From assembly GCA_003344405.1 (NCBI GenBank), contig NOWV01000001.1:682001-746000 (forward strand): 64,000 bases of DNA, read 5' to 3'. The notes below the pieces were generated by a model. It searched no databases, was not told where the DNA came from, and worked only from the letters and a program-made list of their open reading frames with translations. This DNA is from Trichoplax sp. H2 (lineage: Eukaryota > Placozoa > Uniplacotomia > Trichoplacea). Made by a program: the position numbers and the translations under genes. How positions within the stretch are numbered: position 1 is the stretch's first letter; every line of letters begins with the position of its first letter. This document shows positions 49,401 to 62,499 of the stretch, piece by piece.

Positions 49401-52400
49401 TTGATATAACCTTGATTAATGCGCTAAATTCCTACATAGTCTTATGGGTGTATAACTGAAAATATTAAAATTTTATAGGCCAATGAATAGGTATTGTACT
49501 GTATTATTCAATTTCTACCACTATCAACAATTTTATAAATATTTTTCAGCTTAATTGTTTTTAAAGTCACTAAATGCACTATATTTAAACTTACTTTATT
49601 TGACCTCCTTTCATCACCCTTTACAGAGAATGAAGATACAATATCAGATACCTTTTGCGTAATAACTAGGATATTTAATAATAATTGCAGAAATATCATC
49701 ACTTAGATCTTACTTTGTCATTTCGAAAACATCTCTAAACATAGCAAGCACATATCTAGGAACATCGGATTTGGGTAAACCTTTAGTGTCCATGCTGTAG
49801 CTGTAAAAAATAAAGCATTCACGGTTAAATTGTCTTTAACTGAAAATACATAATGTGGTAGTAATGCTAAAACTAAATTATTTCAAAATATATTATTGAC
49901 TATTCTTACTTGATAATTCCTGAAGTATCTAATCGGGGTTTTCCAAGAATATCTGCTGCTTCTTCAATGCTAGCGCACCGATGGTAAGCCGCAACGTCTA
50001 AAGTTATCTGCATTATGGTACATATATAACATATATAAAACAATAAGATGAAATATTGACCGCTAATACGTATATTAGTCTAAATGCCTTAGAATTTATG
50101 AAGATAGCTCATTTTGTTTAACCTACCATGTATCGATAATCCAGCTTTCGTACCTTATCATATAGCTAAATTTTAACCAGATTTAGAATTGTTTAATTTA
50201 TTTTTATCATTAATTGAACTGATTATAAAAGTTAGATGCTAGCTCAAATCGTATTCATCATACACGGTATAAAAGTAATCATATCCCATAAGTAGGAAAG
50301 ATTAATTACTTTTTAAGATTACTTCACATTAGTAAGAACTAGGAATAAATCATAGACAACGATTAGACTACAATCATGCAACATTTGTACCTTGGCATAA
50401 TGCAATGCAAGCCCACAGACAAGGGATACATTTTCCAAGATTTGTTTATCTAATTAGAGAAAGGAATCGAGCTGAAATTTATTGACAGAGTTTCTACGGT
50501 AAAAGGATAAAATCTACAGAGTAATGCTATTATCCAGGTTATTCTAAATAATTACCTAAGCAAGTAAACGTTGATTCATTGATTTTGTTGATCATTTGAA
50601 TGATACCTATAACACTAAGATAAAATTAATCATTACATGATACAAATGAGTAACCAGATAGTCAGTTTAAGTGTTAAATAAAATTGGCATGTCTAATATT
50701 ATAGCTCGAAAGAAATAATTTGATATGATAAATTATTCATATAAACGTGTGATTGAGTAGACTTTCATTTACTATTCACTATTGCTTTCCTATATTTAGT
50801 ATAATACTCCGTACGACAGTATAAATTGAGATCCATGCTGTAATATCGAAAATCCAAGGGACATATCTGATCCTTGGTTTATGGTATACAAATAATATAC
50901 TGTCGAAATAGCTTAAAAGAGATTAATATTGGCTCGATATAGGTGATTTATTAGTTTGTTACAAATTATTAGCGATTTTGCTTATGTGGAGTGGTGGTCT
51001 ATCGCACTTATGCTCGAGTTACGGCAGATAAACGAATAAATGAAATGTTTACTTACCTGCCATTATTTAAAATTGGAGTACATATCATATTTTTCGACTT
51101 ATATCCAGTGACCTTGTCGACATTTCTGTATATAAATACACGATAGAATTTGATTTTCGTTATACTTATTCATGTTTTAATTATTGCACAGATGTAGATT
51201 AAGGTTCTTTCCATCAGATATTTGTCGATATTGGAATATAAAAGGTTAAGAATTATCCTGTTACCATATATAAACTTATTTCTCAAAATTATGAAAGCAC
51301 ATTTTCATAACCTACATATCAATATTGAAAGCGGATACTCCTGCTAATAGGTTACAATATAGCTAAGATTGATTTACGATATTGGAATGTAAAAAGCATG
51401 GATTACTAGAAATTCCAAGTAAAAGGTTAGAAATTATCCTGATTCTATATTATAAACTTATATTTTAAAATTTATGAAAGTTCGCTTTCATAACCTACGC
51501 CAGTATTGATTGCCTATATGACTACTAATAAGTTACCTTATGGCTAAGATTGATTTATGACATTGGAATGTGAAAGGTTAGGAATTATTTTATTGCCATA
51601 TTGTAAACTTACTGTATATCTCAAAATGTCTAAAACCACACATTCATAACCTACACATCAATATTGAATGCATATGTTACTGCTAATAAGCTACAATATA
51701 ACTAAGATTAATTGACTTATATTGCTATATCAGAGGGTTTTTTTGTGAACTGCATTATATCCATTATGATTAGATAAATCTGTGCTACTTGCTAGTGAAC
51801 TTCATATCGAAATTTTCAATTTCCTCAAAATAATTTTATTTTCGTTAATCAATTATATATTTCAAATTTATAATTAACTTTATTGAGATTAATCATACCT
51901 ATAGAATCGATCATCGTCACTAGCATGATTTACAATAATTGACTTTCCAATTTTGCCACAATGTCCAACTATGCCTTTATCGGAAGGAAAGCTAGAATAT
52001 TTTTAAAATGGGTAAATGCAATGACAATAATTAGAGTAAAGTTTGAGGTATGTAAGTCAATTTTTTACCAGTAATGATGTGAATAGTATCTACCGCAAGA
52101 TGGATTTAAACTTTCTTGTATTCTTATCTTTGTTCTCATATCCTACATCAAAAACTAAAGGATATAATTCTACTTCATCGTCATTCTTGGACGAGTAAAC
52201 AAATATGGAAGCTCGATCAGCTTTGATAAACTGCTTTGTTTGCGTCTGCGTATATTTCAATATTGAAAAAATAATATATTTTCAAGATTAGTTTAGGCTT
52301 GCAATGTACTCTAGTGTTAAATAGGTGTGTAATATTATACAGTAATGAATTTAAATTACTATACTTGTAATGTATGCGCTAATTCTCTCCAAGTATTATA

Positions 52401-55384
52401 TTTATTTAAGGCTATTTTCGTATGAACGCCAAAATAATCCATTACAAAATTACTTGTACAACCTATTACATTTATTTTGTCTTACCAGTATTAATGTGGT
52501 TACTTTTTTTACGCTCATAACATCTTGAGACATAGATCTTAATTACAAAAGGTAGAATAGATTAGACACTATTCCTAACAGGTATCAGATTATTAGTAAT
52601 AATTCATACGTATTGACTGAAATCTTACTTAACAATAGCATTCATCATTTGATATATATCCTTATCCGTCCCTTGACTATAAAGATTCTGAAATAAAGCG
52701 AACAAAATTGAGAAGGCCTAACATTTATAACGATATTCATGATATTCATTACCATTGCTCTTTCTAAGGTTAATTGGCACCATAATGCTAAAGATGTCAT
52801 GGCCTATTGAACAATCGCAAGATAATAATTAGCTATATCATTGGGATTAATGGTTTTAATTCCAATTCTAGCATACATGAGCATCTTCATACGTAAAGCC
52901 AATTCCTTTGAATTTACTTATTTCCATTACAGCTGATGATTAAATATTGGATTTTCATGTTAGCTGTTTGAAAAACTCATATAGAAAATGTAATTTATTA
53001 CCGAATACTTCTCCACTGAAAGTCATGATTGGTTGCCATAGACTAAAATCATACTCGATTTCCACTATAATTATAAAATTTAAATAAGTAGATGGATAAA
53101 AAATTTAATTGTTGCACAAACATTTATCGAAGTAAGATCACAGAAAGTAGGATAGGTTAGCAATAGACAATAAAATTCAGATACCCATGGTTATAATGAA
53201 TAGAAATTAAAGTCAATTTTCATATCTAGTCAAGTACAATATGCCCTATATTATATTACGGTATTTTTTTTTACCGTTTTCTCTGTATTCTGTGAATTTC
53301 CTTGCAAAATCTTCTCGCTGTAAAAAATTTAATATTCGATTCAATTTGACGGGGATAATAAAAAATCTTTTACTGTAACTTATTTATGAAAGGCTGGTCT
53401 ATTTTCTTTCTTATTAAGGCCAGTACACTAAATTATCTAGTCAATAACGCCGTTATGAAATAGAGCTTTCATGGTATATTGTAAAAGAAGTAAGAAATTA
53501 AAAATATACAGTATAGACATATAGCAAATTTAAACTAAACTGACTGTTATCAATGGCTTAGTCATTTATAAAAGGATTGATAATTATTTTATTATGGCAT
53601 GTATGGCCAAACCAGTCAAGCGTAAATGTAATAATGCATATTTTTATAGTATAACTTTAATGCTATTGAATGTAGAATTTTGCTATATTAATTATAAGAT
53701 CGTAATTAAATCGAGCTTTATTAATTCTTACCATAGCATTCAGTCTAACTGCCGTCTTTGTACGTATAGCTGTTGCGATAGGAGTATCTTGACCAGCAAG
53801 ACGTTGTCGCTTCGATTTAACATTGCTTACAATAAATAATCAAATGAATCCTTTATTATTCCTTAGGCTAAAGAATAACAACCGACAGCAGTATTGCATT
53901 ATCTTAGAAAAACTGATTAGTACGTGCATGACATAAATGATTACAAAACATTAGCAGAGTAAAGCATTCATAGGGACTAAATGAGTTAATTGAAAAAGTT
54001 ATCAACAAATTTAGTTTAATCATAATAGGATTTGTCTTTATAAATAGTATTATAATAACCAATCAACATAGAAAGTTGTAAAACAGCATTTTAACGTGAA
54101 TTTAGTTGTACCTATTGAAATACAATAGCAATTTAATATAACTATAGTTACAAGCGCAATGTTTACCTTGGATCTTGGGGTATAAATTGATAAACAACCT
54201 ATGTAGAAATTATGAATAAGACTGTGAAAAAGAGCATATTCTAGAACTTTATTTCATCATATTATTAATTGTCGATATCAAACTCACTTCACCATTCTCA
54301 TCTACAATATAAAGTCTCGATCTTGTCGCATTGATAACTACAGAAATGAAAACAAGGACTTAGAAACAGCAGCAAAAAGATAGATCTTAAATCTTTGATC
54401 CTCATCTTGAGCTAAACGAAGCGTAAATTAAGAATGATTCAAATTAACAACGAAATGTTAGTAGTCATTATTTTACCTCTGCCAATATTTCGCATCATAC
54501 AGTAAAGTATCAGGTAGAGGTTATGTCTTTTACCAATTTTCTGGAGTCCCTCATGTAAATTATCTCGATTTTTCATCATCTAACAAATATTGATATGATA
54601 ATTTTAACTTTCAGTTGTTATAACTCCAAGCATATACTGTAAATATTCAAACATAGCAACCTTTATTTAATACTATTTGGCTAAAAAGTAAAACACTCGT
54701 AGGCGATTCGATCATACTGTTTTTACATTGGTAATATGCTAAGCTATAAAAGTGATAATGCAATATTCCAGAATAAAAACAACCTCTTCCTCTAATTCTT
54801 TAGCTCTTCGGCTGCCAGCTTCTTCAAATTCTGGATCAGCTAGAACGTATTATTAAAAACTATTATCTGATTGACATAGATGGTAGATATTTAAAATTAT
54901 CGTCTATGGCTCTATGCAATTCTTGTAGCATAGTAAAGCTACTACTAATCGTATAAACAAATTGTGATTACTAAATAGTAAAGCACTTTATAGATTTCTT
55001 TTGATAAGATCTTTGTGACTTTATTAATAAATAAATTGAAAATCTTAATAACATCAATCTTAAGTTCTATTCGGATAAACTATAAGTATTTAGCTATTAC
55101 GGTATATCATTTAAAATAATTTGCAAGTAACTAATGATTTTACTTTGATCTTCATTATATTAGGAATTAATCTAACCTTTTTCTTCAGCAAATGGCTGTG
55201 ATAGAACTGATTTACTAGATAGCCAATATTTAATCTCGTTCTCTTCTACATGATCCATAATGTATTCCTTCAGGAAATCAGGATTGGTTTTCAAATAATG
55301 ATAGATACGTTGTCGCTTTATTACTGAGTGAATAAACGATTTATTAGCTAAATTCGGCAAAGAATCTTTTTGTTTTATGAACAT
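46482..55384 (-). CDS. PDE10A: Dual-GAF cyclic nucleotide phosphodiesterase, PDE10-like
   Basis: Hydrolyses cAMP/cGMP. Exons, transcript order: 55384-55177, 54839-54784, 54579-54477, 54337-54288, 54198-54167, 53825-53732, 53317-53275, 53064-53002, 52932-52877, 52803-52753, 52687-52634, 52245-52094, 51991-51899, 51125-51057, 50614-50556, 50449-50391, 50007-49910, 49800-49714, 49240-49090, 48552-48397, 48123-48073, 47888-47767, 47468-47357, 47232-47152, 47018-46930, 46686-46482; 2394 bases, 797 residues (PDE10A about 780-795), phases continuous. The N-terminus (LKTNPDFLKEYIMDHVEE) resembles PDE10A. GAF-A runs from VINATRSRLYIVDENGE; GAF-B has FIKADRASIFVYSS and GSVIGIIQMINKIN. The catalytic domain has YHNWNHAFQVAH, CLCHDLDHR, LAAMYSTSTMEYHHF, MTACDLSAVIKPW and the NQVGF Gln. 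The C-terminus is charged. Metal ligands are intact. PDE10 over PDE5/11 rests on these blocks. Confidence 0.95.
51227..51718. repeat. Three diverged tandem copies (~150-180 bp) in a PDE intron
   Basis: Units start near 51227, 51379 and 51560 with a shared ATTGGAATGTAAAAGGTTA-like head. All continue through TAAACTTAT, TTTCATAACCTAC, TCAATATTGAA and CTAAGATTGATT blocks. They lie wholly inside the intron 51126-51898. The copies have many substitutions and indels, so the duplication is old. Confidence 0.8.
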
Positions 55385-58300
55385 TAACAGATATTACTAA
55401 ATGGCTGCATACTTTGATATAGATATGTTCTTAAATAGTATGAGAACAGCTCAATATTGATCAATTATAAAACTTGAAAGATCGTGGCAAGAAAATAAAT
55501 GAAATTTCATGTCTATATTAACTATCGTATAAGGATTTACCGACATTTAATTCAAATTCAAATTAATAACGATAGCGAAAAAAAATCAACGAACAATTTT
55601 AACGTTTTTAATGCCCATTTGTATTTAAAATCCCCAATTTTTCTCATTCATGCTAATTTTGCCATGTTTTTGGCTCAATACTAACTATTACTAAAACTTC
55701 ATCCTAATCTGATAGTCTATAACGTCGTTTAAATTTTGATTTACTTTATTCTATAAAAGCAATATTTCGTATGGTGTACTCTAGACTTTACCAAATCTAA
55801 AATTATTTATTAGTGTTAGTATTTTCTGTAGAACCACAGCAAAATCGACCTTAGAGGCTTCATGGAATAGAGCGAAAGTAAACCTACTATTCAAAAATAT
55901 ATAACCCTTAATACTTAGTAGATAATCTCTGCTAAAGCGTCCAGTATTCTGCAGTTAGTTAACTTTTCTGTAGAAATATTTTAATATTTGAAGATAAACA
56001 GAATCTTACACTAGCTGCTTCTAGTACAGGAAGTTAATATTCATGTAGCTGCTATACATATTATAAGGGTAAAAGTAATGTTAACAACAATATTTATAAG
56101 AGTTGATAATTTTTAAGTCAATTTTATGTATAGAGTATTCAGTAATAAGTTGCTTTTTCCAGATGTAGTTGCAATACTGGAACTAAATAGAAAGTGAAGC
56201 TTCTGATAGTACAATTTGACCAGCAGTTTATTTCCTTATAATCGTTCCCATATTATTTCCCCTAGATGTCAATGAATTGGTCTTGCCATATTACTATTTT
56301 AAGTTTCTCAAAACTGTTAAAATTTAGTTGTCCAATAATTACGTTGATTAAAGCAACAACAGCACCGCTATCAACTTTATAGCAGTTGTTCTTCCGAACC
56401 AGGTTTTCGATATAGCATAGTATACAAATGGAAATTTATTGTTAATGTTATAAGCGTTATTTCCCGAAATCTAACTTTCGATATAGCATAATATATCGAA
56501 GGAAACTATTTTTAATGTAATTTTAATAAATGCAACCGATTGTAATCTTAATATTTTACTGTTGACCATTTCATTTAGAATAATAATGATGGATAAAATA
56601 CTGGCATATGGCATATCGATGTATTGCTCCGCTGCTGTATTATTTCTCTAAATTCTATTCTGCTGTGTATGCTAATTTAAAAGTGATTTTATTCCAATGT
56701 CAACTATGCTATGAATCTGCGAATAAAATATTATATCTGCCACTCACATTTGTTTCGAGTTGATTTAATTATTTTTGTGTTGTAAAAATCACTAGTCTTT
56801 AATTATTAACGAAAGCATTTTGTCGAGAATTCTGTAATGCCATTATTTCTATTGTCTGACTTGACTTAAAACAGATATTAGCCTACTCTAATGACATAAA
56901 AAAGTTACTCCAAATTAACATTATAATTCGTTTAAAAAATAGTGGCTGTCAATTGCTATCAAGTTCTAACGGGAGCAGCAATATTCTATGTGTTTAACTA
57001 GTATTTATGATAAAATGAAGATACGGAATAGTAAGATACGCAGTGGTGCCCAGATAATTACAAGTTTTGATACTAAAATGTGATAATTAAATTAAATTGG
57101 CTGTTTTGTGGTTTGAAAACGAACTATGCAGTGTCTGTTAATGGGTTAAGATGTTGCCGTAAAAGGCTAGTAGATAGAGGAAACTATGAATTATAGCCAA
57201 AGAATTTTCGCAAACTATAAATTTAGTACAAATAATAGCTGCCACGTTGAATGATTGTCATCAAAATTTTAATTTCAAGTGGGCTATTAATAGCAATTTG
57301 ATGCCATAAATAGACGACAATTACTCATTTATCGCTGAAATTATTCAGGAAAATAAACTCTGGCAGCAAAGCTTGAACCTTTAATTTTCTTTCTTATAAT
57401 TGGCAAAATTGTTCTTCTGACATTCAAAAATCAATGTTGAAATAACGTGATTATCTTGTACTATAATCAATGACTTGCGCCATCTGTTATTTGAATTCAG
57501 AAGTATTTCTAGAGGTCACTAGGCGTATCCAGGACAAAATGAATAAATCAAATATAGCAATCACATCATGTTACTCTATTTAAAAGTGTGGCAATTTCAA
57601 ATATATCTTAAATAAGGTTCTAAAATCCTTTATTAAAGTATATATTCTGATGATGGCAGTTCATTTTAATTATTTAAGTCATAAATACGAGCTGAGACTT
57701 TAATCGAATTTTAGGCTGGAGGAGACCGTGCTAAAGTCAATATGGAGCGTACTACAGCATCAAAAATGGAATATGATTAGCTAAATTCGGTCATAATCTT
57801 ACTGGCTGTAAATATCAGATATTAGTTTTGACTTCCTAATTTGTAGATATGAAGTGCATTAATGGTTGAAACGGATTTCTACATTGAGAAAGATTGTGTT
57901 AGGCAATATGCAGTAGCACTATATGATTTAATATCATAATCTTTTAGTATGAAAATCACGAAAGATGATTACACGCTAAAAATATTTTTAATTTGTGAAT
58001 ATGAACTTCATTAATAGTTGAATTAGATTTCTTCATTGAGAATACTGTGCCAAGGTAATATGCGGTTACTCTACACGATTTAATATCATTATCTTTTAGT
58101 ATAAAAATTACGAAAGACGGCATGTTAAAATGAAAGTGGCAGAAGCCACTGTGGTGAATAGGAAAGGCAAAGCTGAGCGAAATTTTATAAATGCTTCCCT
58201 GGTTTATTCTTATGTTGATAATATGACGCTGATGATGTTGTTGGTGCAGGTTTTAGAAATTATTAAAATTGAATGCTTAGAACAAGGTAATCGATATTGA

Positions 58301-59331
58301 GGATCAATTGCAAATACGGCAAAGAAATAAATTACAACGAATTAAAATATCATTTATCGTATTTTAGTATCTATCTATCTATCCAAATGGCATATGTAAT
58401 CGTTGGATGATGAAACATTTGATGACGTTACATTTGTAAATACGATGAAATTTATAAAACTAAAGCTATCGCACTGATTGTTATACTTTTGACGTTAATT
58501 TTCTGCTACCAGGACGATGAATATTAATGAAGTGGTATTGGTTTGCAATTAATTAGCAATGGTATCGAGGAAATGACGATATAATATTAAACAAGCAATT
58601 TGCTATCCACTCCTACATTTCTAACACATCGGATTCTAGGGTTTACTTTGTTTTATGATTTACCATTGAGATGAAATCGATATTGGAAATGAAAAAGTAA
58701 ATCATCATCAAAATTGTTGTACGAGAAAAGAATCTTTAACGTAAAATGACAATTATCTCACTCAACGCCATTATCAGATTTTTAACTAAAGTGATTTTAT
58801 GTCTATAAAGTTAAAGAGGAAATAATTAGGTTAACTAACGGCTACTGACATCATCAGCTGAGATTATCCAGGCGTAGAATATGTAACTCTTAATCTATAC
58901 CTACTTTAGACCCAGTGTTAAAATTTCTACAAAGCTATTCGGGAAAGTATAATATTTCAGTTAACTATTAGTATTATAAGAAATATAATTAAGGGTACAT
59001 CATTTTAATTACTAGTAGGACTTAAATTGCTAGACGGAAATTAAAATATCAATCTTTCCATAGATAATTAGTGTTTGTTATTAGTCAGAAAGTTTTTGAT
59101 TTTCTGATCATCAAGGATCGCCTTCAGTGCAGCATTCTATCTGTTTGTTATTATGTATTTGAATTTATTCCTTGCCCTACTTCTACTAGTAAGTTAAGAT
59201 ATCGCAATCAATCTTAAATTTCTTAATTCACAAATGAGTTGCACAATTTTTTGAGTTATGATGAGATATAATGGTTTAAAAATAGACAAAATGATTTCAG
59301 CTAAAATTTTTACATTTTAAATAAGTATCGC
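55385..59331. other. Non-coding, AT-rich, with small duplications and two doubtful exons
   Basis: About 4 kb upstream of PDE. A ~46-base word beginning TTTCGATATAGCATA occurs at about 56404 and 56475. A ~120-bp duplicated block spans 57845-58120. Two plus-strand frames look faintly exon-like: 57715-57780 (AGGDRAKVNMERTT after a TTTTAG acceptor, ending TAG) and an ATG frame at 58130 (MKVAEATVVNRKGKAERN). Neither has a family match that I recognise. Confidence 0.4.
57845..58120. repeat. Direct duplication of ~120 bp
   Basis: Copies at about 57845-57970 and 57997-58120 share GATTTCTACATTGAGAA-like, TTTAATATCATAATCTTTTAG and AAAATCACGAAAGA blocks with roughly 15-20 percent differences by eye. 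Confidence 0.65.
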
Positions 59332-59706
59332 TTATAAAATGACTGGCAATATAATACCTTGTAGTAAAGCCTTGGAATAAATAGGCGCTTCTTCGTGTTG
59401 AAAAGGCTCATCTTTTGGATATGTTTTAGTGGGCTGTATAGTTCCGATACCAGTAACTAACAAATCTTTTTTCTCAACAATATTAATCTTCGTTTTTCCA
59501 AGGCGTTTTTTACTGCCGGCAAGAATATTACCGTACTCATAAGAACTATCTTTATTGGTAGATTTATTGGTAGATTTATTGGTGGTAATATTATTATTTG
59601 AAGTTGTATTATTGCCATTAGGTAAAAGTGGAAATCGAATTGGATTTTTGGTTGAATTTTTGGATAGAAGGCCTTTAGGACGATGTTGTGAAGTAGTTGT
59701 GGCCAT
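59332..59706 (-). CDS. Possible first exon of an unrecognised gene
   Basis: A 124-codon frame from ATG at 59706. The N-terminus is MATTTSQHRPKGLLSKNSTK, then an Asn/Thr-rich stretch with a KSTNKSTNK repeat, then a more complex part (SKKRLGKTKINIVEKKDL, then TYPKDEPFQHEEAPIYSKAL). A good donor, CAAG followed by GTATTAT, lies about 10 codons before the in-frame stop, so the real exon may end near 59358. The frame could continue on the minus strand after a TTTTAG acceptor near 59311 (phase fits: EIILSIFKPLYLI), open to a TAA near 59200, but that piece has no support beyond phase. Codon complexity is higher than in surrounding DNA, which is the main reason to list it. I do not recognise the family. 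Confidence 0.4.
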   Translation of the reverse strand: MATTTSQHRPKGLLSKNSTKNPIRFPLLPNGNNTTSNNNITTNKSTNKSTNKDSSYEYGNILAGSKKRLGKTKINIVEKKDLLVTGIGTIQPTKTYPKDEPFQHEEAPIYSKALLQGIILPVIL

Positions 59707-62499
59707 CGCTGAAGATTAAAACGTGTACTGTTGTTATTTCCAAATCAATACCGAGAGAGTGAGAAAGAAAGTTGGTCGAAGAACGCTTGTAGAAATGATT
59801 AACTTAGTCCTATCCTATCTATAGTGCTATTTATTTATATCCTTTATGGTATTTTGAGTTAGGATAGTTGAACTAATACAAACACAATCAATGGAAATAA
59901 TTGTCCATCGATATTAATTCCAGAGATAGAGAAAGGCTTTCCAGCAAGATAGATACGTTGGGTACTGCTAAGAGTAGTTTAAAAGAAATAAAATTTACTC
60001 TTTCTATTCATTAAATCCTTTCTCGACTTTTCAGCTAGTTTAAGCTAGTAAGAGGAATCGAAAACAATAGCCAATTCTACTACCAAATAAATAAATACCT
60101 CATATTGAGTAATCAATGTTAGCCGCATCTATTATATGATTGCAATTACAACAGTACCATGATTCAATCAGTTGAGAATTGCAGTCATTGAATACTCAAC
60201 TGATGTTTCCTTTTATTATTTACAATTTTTGTTGGTTGTTCTCTTTATGTTATTGGCTAGTTTTCTGATCAACATCATCAATTATTTTATTTTATATCAT
60301 GCATTATATTAATCATATCTAGTTGCTAAGGCGAAATTAAAATCAATCAACGTCAGTAATTAAATATTAATCAATCGAGTCAATAGTCACAGCCAATTCA
60401 AAAGACACTGAAAATAGATATGGTATCCATAATAGCAATGTATTCATAAATTAGTCACTGTCTATTTCAATTTTCAATATGCCGATCAATAAAATCAACA
60501 ATGAGAATAGCACGAGGATGATCGATGTATTTGTGATTTGAAGACTAGTCTATAACTAAAGTATTGTCCTACTCATCATCTTTCAAGTAATTACGGATTA
60601 ACTTAGAAATATTATAATTATAATTAGTCAAATCAATTAATTTTAAAGTTTAAATAAGCAACAATGATGTATTTGTGTTTTTACCAGCATAGATGAATAT
60701 TTCTAGGCATAAATTTCCTGTAGAGCAATTCTATTCCATTAATTTTATATTTTAAATATTTGGTAATCGATTAAGCGTATTTTTATAACTGTTATTATTT
60801 TTCAATTCGATTTATTACAGCATTTAAAAATTGTCAGTCTCAAGCTGGCGTTCATGCATATCATGGTATCCATAATTTAGCTCGAATGGCAAATAGTATT
60901 ATGTGTATTATCTCAAGATGGCCATAATTTCAGTAGTATGAATATGAAATATAAGTAAATTTGCTAAGTGCTTTGAAGTACACGTTTGAATATTTTTTAT
61001 AGACAGCTACAACAATGAAAATAATTAAAAGTTTCGATAGCATAGTCAAAAGTGTATAGAATAGGTAACGATAGCAAGTGAGTTCTCTAAAAGCTATAAT
61101 CCCCTGTTAAATCATGAATGGCTCAGGAAAGAGCCTTGTTAAAATATCGGTCTCTCAACTAGAGATATTTGGAAAATTTCTGGAATTGCTATTATAGTAA
61201 TGGTACATAGTAGTCTCTAGGGAGCATGTAAAATCATCAAATATAGTCTTAATCTAAGATATCTTTTAGGACTAGCAGTGATTAGGATATACCCGTAGGT
61301 AAATTATTTTTGGCTATAATAGTTTAAGGTATAATGCTGTATATATTGTATGCTTGTAGACTTTTGGATGATGAATTATACAATAGATAGCTGCTATAGT
61401 AATTTTTATACTTACAGTTCAGAAATTGAATACTCTACTGGAATTGAAATGATACCCTACTAGTTCCATTTACAAATTTCAATAAAATTGAAAGAGATAG
61501 TTTTAGTGGATTTAAAAGCATCAAACTCAGTCGATTTAAGATAATTCATAGACTATTATAAAGGCAAGCTACAATAGCATAAAATGTATATTATTGATAT
61601 ATGGATTTGGTTTTATTCATTTTATTAATGACTATCACCAATCATTTGAAAGTATTTGAAATTCGATGTTGAACGTAATCTATTCCTTTTATTTATCTTA
61701 AGCCTTACACTAGAAAGGTGCACTCGCAATCACACAGGTATTAGCGTTATCATCCTTTTCAAATGGATAATGTCATGTATAGTAATACGATTCTGAATAC
61801 TTTCCATGATATGATTGCTATTTAGATCAACGTTCTTTAATCGTTTAGCTCGCATGAACTATTTTCCAATGAATGTTGTCATTTATAGTAAGAAATCACG
61901 GTATAAATGATGCATGGAATAGCCTGCAATTTTTACCCGTCCATAGATATGCTAATATTGTTGTAATAGAATCTGTATACTCTCATGTTCACGAATTACC
62001 CTATTACATATATACTATGGTACGTTGAAGTCCAAAGTGTTAAGAGTACAACGTTCTAGTGTCTATCTTTATAGACGATCTATAGCTTGACGTCCCTCTG
62101 ATTTTCCCGCAGTTGCTGACCATGGCTTCCGTTAGAAATCTCTATGATTTCCACTCTGTATCATTCCATGAATTGCTTACTTCTAAGACTACACATCATA
62201 TATGGCCAAGGCTGCCTACTTTGGCCTAGTCCTATTACTCAGTATTGCAAGACTAAAATGAGTAGAGTTATCGATGCAATTCAAGAAATGGACCAGCAAA
62301 ACTAGACTAGTCAGCCATTTTGGCCATTGTCAAGAGTACAATGTACGCTTGCAGACATCACGGGCAGTTCAAATGGCCAGCAAACCTAGTCTGCCTTGAC
62401 ATTGGATGGCGACTTCCGAGTGCATTTTCTTGTCAGCAATAAACTCGTTAAACGCTCTCTCGCTTTTTGTATCCATTTTAGCCCAAGTCAACAGTAGCG
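59707..62499. other. Non-coding, AT-rich
   Basis: No exon, RNA gene or palindrome cluster that I can support. Base composition becomes less AT-rich after about 62040, where the sequence approaches the satellite. Confidence 0.5.

Noticed and set aside
50606-50614. Need for a missing micro-exon between PDE exons 51125-51057 and 50606-50556
   Set aside because: Moving the acceptor eight bases upstream to 50614 restores phase and gives the PDE10-type GSVIGIIQMINK, so no extra exon is needed.
52906-52917. A 12-base intron and a 15-base micro-exon in the PDE GAF-A region
   Set aside because: Too short to splice. Reading straight through 52932-52877 stays open, keeps phase and matches GAF spacing.
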